Positions 62,515-64,000 of a DNA stretch of 64,000 nucleotides are shown here, piece by piece (position 1 is the first letter of the stretch; each line of letters opens with the position of its first letter). Source of the stretch: Paraburkholderia solitsugae (lineage in GTDB: Bacteria > Pseudomonadota > Gammaproteobacteria > Burkholderiales > Burkholderiaceae); assembly GCF_013177695.1 (NCBI RefSeq), contig NZ_WOEY01000122.1, positions 28,986 to 92,985 on the forward strand, in the 5' to 3' direction. The notes under the pieces were generated by a model, which worked only from the letters and a program-made list of their open reading frames with translations, was not told where the DNA came from and did no database searches. The position numbers were made by a program, and so were the translations under genes.

Positions 62515-62777
62515 GCTGTATTAGCCTCTTCGTTCATCACTCGAAGCACGGAACTTTCGACCAGCCCTTTTGAGGCTGCTACCGTGCACGATAAAGACAA
62601 GGGTGGCGCCTGGCATGCGGGCAAGCCCCCGGGACCTCGAAACCCGCCGGATCCGAAACGACGGGCGACGAGCAGTCCCCGGCCCTCTCACTTGTACAGA
62701 TCTAATTTGTAATTCCAGCGGAGATGCGGCGTGGTCTTGCTGGCACGCCGTTCACCTTCGGACGAGGTAGCCTCTAA

Positions 62778-63056
62778 TCAGCCGCGGTCTGAGTGGCGAA
62801 AGAATAAAAACAGGCAGACTGCCGCAGCGGACCAGAGCGCGGCCCGCACAATGCCCGAGCCCTTGCCCGTCCCGAAGCGCCGTGTCCACCACACATTCAG
62901 CCCCTCAAAGGCCATGCCCGTAACCAGAAATATAACGAGGGACGCCGCTATTCCGAAGGCAGTCATCCTGCCTGTTTCATGATACTGAATGACGAAGAAG
63001 ATCAATGCAGTGGGAATCGAAAGCGATAAGGTGCGCTTGAATACTTCGACGAGCAT
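62778..63056 (-). CDS. Small two- to three-helix membrane protein
   Basis: ATG 63056 with GGAGGGAGCA. A 92-aa protein with three hydrophobic stretches: LSIPTALIFFVIQYH, FGIAASLVIFLVTGMAF and IVRAALWSAAAVCLFLFF. No family recognised. Its 5' flank is cut by the group II intron insertion, whose 3' end lies 56 bp upstream, so its original promoter may be separated from it. Confidence 0.7.
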   Translation of the reverse strand: MLVEVFKRTLSLSIPTALIFFVIQYHETGRMTAFGIAASLVIFLVTGMAFEGLNVWWTRRFGTGKGSGIVRAALWSAAAVCLFLFFRHSDRG

Positions 63057-63164
63057 TGCTCCCTCCGGGGCTCTTAAATTTTCGCCAGATTGTACGGCCA
63101 ACAACACTGTGGTGGGTAGAGACGGGCCTTGAGGATTGTCCTCTTGTACCCGTCCCCCCTCGCA

Positions 63165-63197
63165 GAACCCGCCGTGCGGAATTACCGCAACGGGCTC
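63165..63197 (-). ncRNA. Group II intron domain V
   Basis: Read on the minus strand, the 33 bases begin GAGCCCGTTGCGG, turn at TAAT and return with CCGCACGGCGGGTTC. They keep the AGC catalytic triad and a two-part stem with a bulge, as in domain V. The maturase stop lies 27 bases before it, and a domain VI-like hairpin (about 63112-63160) with a candidate branch A follows. Confidence 0.75.
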
Positions 63198-63223
63198 CCC
63201 AGGTTGCACTCATGGGAGGCGAG

Positions 63224-64000
63224 TCATACCGTCGCATGGCGTGTCGAGCCCGCCTGAGGTAGTTCGAACCAGGATCGACTCTTAAGGTAGCTCCAGTACA
63301 TACGATGGCGTTGACTGCGCCGTCGCAGGGTGCGAACCCACTGTAGCTGGACCTCCCGACGGATGACGTCGAGCTTCCGTTGACAGTGGTGCAGCCCGAA
63401 GTACTGATAGAAGCCGCGCAACATCGTCGTGAGTTGACGCTGCTGATCCCGCCGCTTCCAGTGCCTGTGCCCTTTGAGCCATTCCCTGGTTTTGGCCAGG
63501 AACTTCCGGCAGCTTTTGACGCAGGGAATCCGCACCAGGGCAAACTTGCCACCCCGGTCAACTCCGCACACGTGTGTGAAACCCAGGAAGTCAAACTTGT
63601 CTGGCTTCTCGCCAGTCTTCGCCAGGTCGGCCCGGACGAAACGCCCGAACCGCATCAGCCGCGTCTTTTCTTCAGCCAACTCCAGACCGAATTTCCCGAA
63701 TCGATCAGTCAGGCTCTTCGCGAACCTGTCTGCGTCGCTCCGATATTGGAAGTTCACCACAAAGTCATCCGCAAACCTCGTCAGGTACGCCTCGCCCTCG
63801 CACATCCTCGTGGCCTTCTTCTCGAACCAGAGGTCAAGCACATAGTGCAGGTAGATATTTGCCAGGATCGGGCTGATTGGCCCGCCCTGGGGCGATCCTT
63901 CTTCCGTTCGCGTCACGACTCCGCCCGCCATGAAGCCCGCGTTCAGCCATTTGCCAATCAGGCGCAGGATGACCGGGTCACCTATTCGGTGAGCCACCAT
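63224..64000 (-). CDS. ltrA: Group II intron reverse transcriptase/maturase, C-terminal part
   Basis: Partial: 258 residues to the stop, the 5' end missing. Present are EEGSPQGGPISPILANIYLH (RT motif 4 with SPQGGPxSP), the catalytic YLTRFADDFVVNFQYRSD (xADD), LAEEKTRLMRFGRF and FDFLGFTHVCG (motifs 6-7), and the maturase X domain TMLRGFYQYFGLHHCQ. No HNH endonuclease follows before the stop, so insertion is probably endonuclease-independent. A functional intron is likely. Confidence 0.92.
   Translation of the reverse strand: MVAHRIGDPVILRLIGKWLNAGFMAGGVVTRTEEGSPQGGPISPILANIYLHYVLDLWFEKKATRMCEGEAYLTRFADDFVVNFQYRSDADRFAKSLTDRFGKFGLELAEEKTRLMRFGRFVRADLAKTGEKPDKFDFLGFTHVCGVDRGGKFALVRIPCVKSCRKFLAKTREWLKGHRHWKRRDQQRQLTTMLRGFYQYFGLHHCQRKLDVIRREVQLQWVRTLRRRSQRHRMYWSYLKSRSWFELPQAGSTRHATV

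Larger units (their letters stand above)
63112..64000 (-). mobile_element. Group II intron, 3' portion (runs off the window)
   Basis: The minus strand carries the last part of an intron: a maturase gene, then domain V and domain VI. The 3' splice end is near 63112 (sequence ends CTACCCAC before the exon). The 5' end and the first part of the maturase gene lie beyond the window. The intron inserted just upstream of a small membrane-protein gene. Confidence 0.8.

Overview
The window looks like a secondary chromosome or megaplasmid of a Burkholderiales bacterium, most likely Paraburkholderia/Caballeronia-like. It has a high-GC background, a Burkholderia-type general porin, a DUF4148 protein, a very long KfrA-type coiled-coil DNA-binding protein, several LysR regulators and dense catabolic operons with small remnants between them. 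This placement is inference from gene content. I see no tRNA, rRNA, CRISPR array or prophage.

0-13 kb: an unrecognised 386-aa gene, an isoprenylcysteine-methyltransferase-like membrane protein, a four-gene lipid-carrier glycosylation module (GT2, GT-C membrane enzyme, SAM methyltransferase, SMR-type flippase), an MBL-fold hydrolase, a DxD glycosyltransferase-like protein and several small envelope proteins. 13-20 kb: lrgA-lrgB, a MASE1 histidine kinase with a NarL-type regulator, a lipocalin-like protein and the DUF1326/DUF2182 pair.

20-33 kb: an aromatic catabolic region. It holds a two-domain extradiol-type dioxygenase, an AAHS aromatic-acid transporter, a TrmB-like regulator, an AhpD-like protein, an isochorismatase-fold hydrolase, XapX plus a YtcJ-like amidohydrolase, a secreted two-domain VOC protein, a cNMP-binding/thioredoxin-reductase-like fusion whose CxxC has become WATS, and 3-hydroxybenzoate 4-monooxygenase (mobA) followed by a MarR regulator.

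33-42 kb: a mosaic stretch with a Pro/Ala-rich exported protein, an AT-rich zinc-ribbon membrane protein, a perfect GC-rich palindrome, a hipA-like fragment and a frameshifted imuA that still carries a LexA-box-like operator but has no imuB or dnaE2 beside it. Next come an NlpC/P60-like amidase without signal peptide, divergent from a 948-aa lipoprotein with a CHAT (caspase-like) protease domain, and a PAP2 phosphatase.

42-53 kb: a tightly overlapping nine-gene minus-strand operon (NitT/TauT-type ABC importer, FAD oxidoreductase, class III CoA-transferase, enoyl-CoA hydratase, ferredoxin, LysR, succinate-semialdehyde dehydrogenase) next to a divergent porin. It reads as a complete uptake-and-degradation pathway for an unknown substrate ending in succinate.

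53-64 kb: KfrA with 35-residue coiled-coil repeats, a chemotaxis-receptor remnant, a LysR gene divergent from an HD-domain/acetoacetate-decarboxylase-family gene pair, a fused ABC exporter, an alpha/beta hydrolase, another LysR, a small membrane protein and the 3' part of a group II intron cut by the window end.
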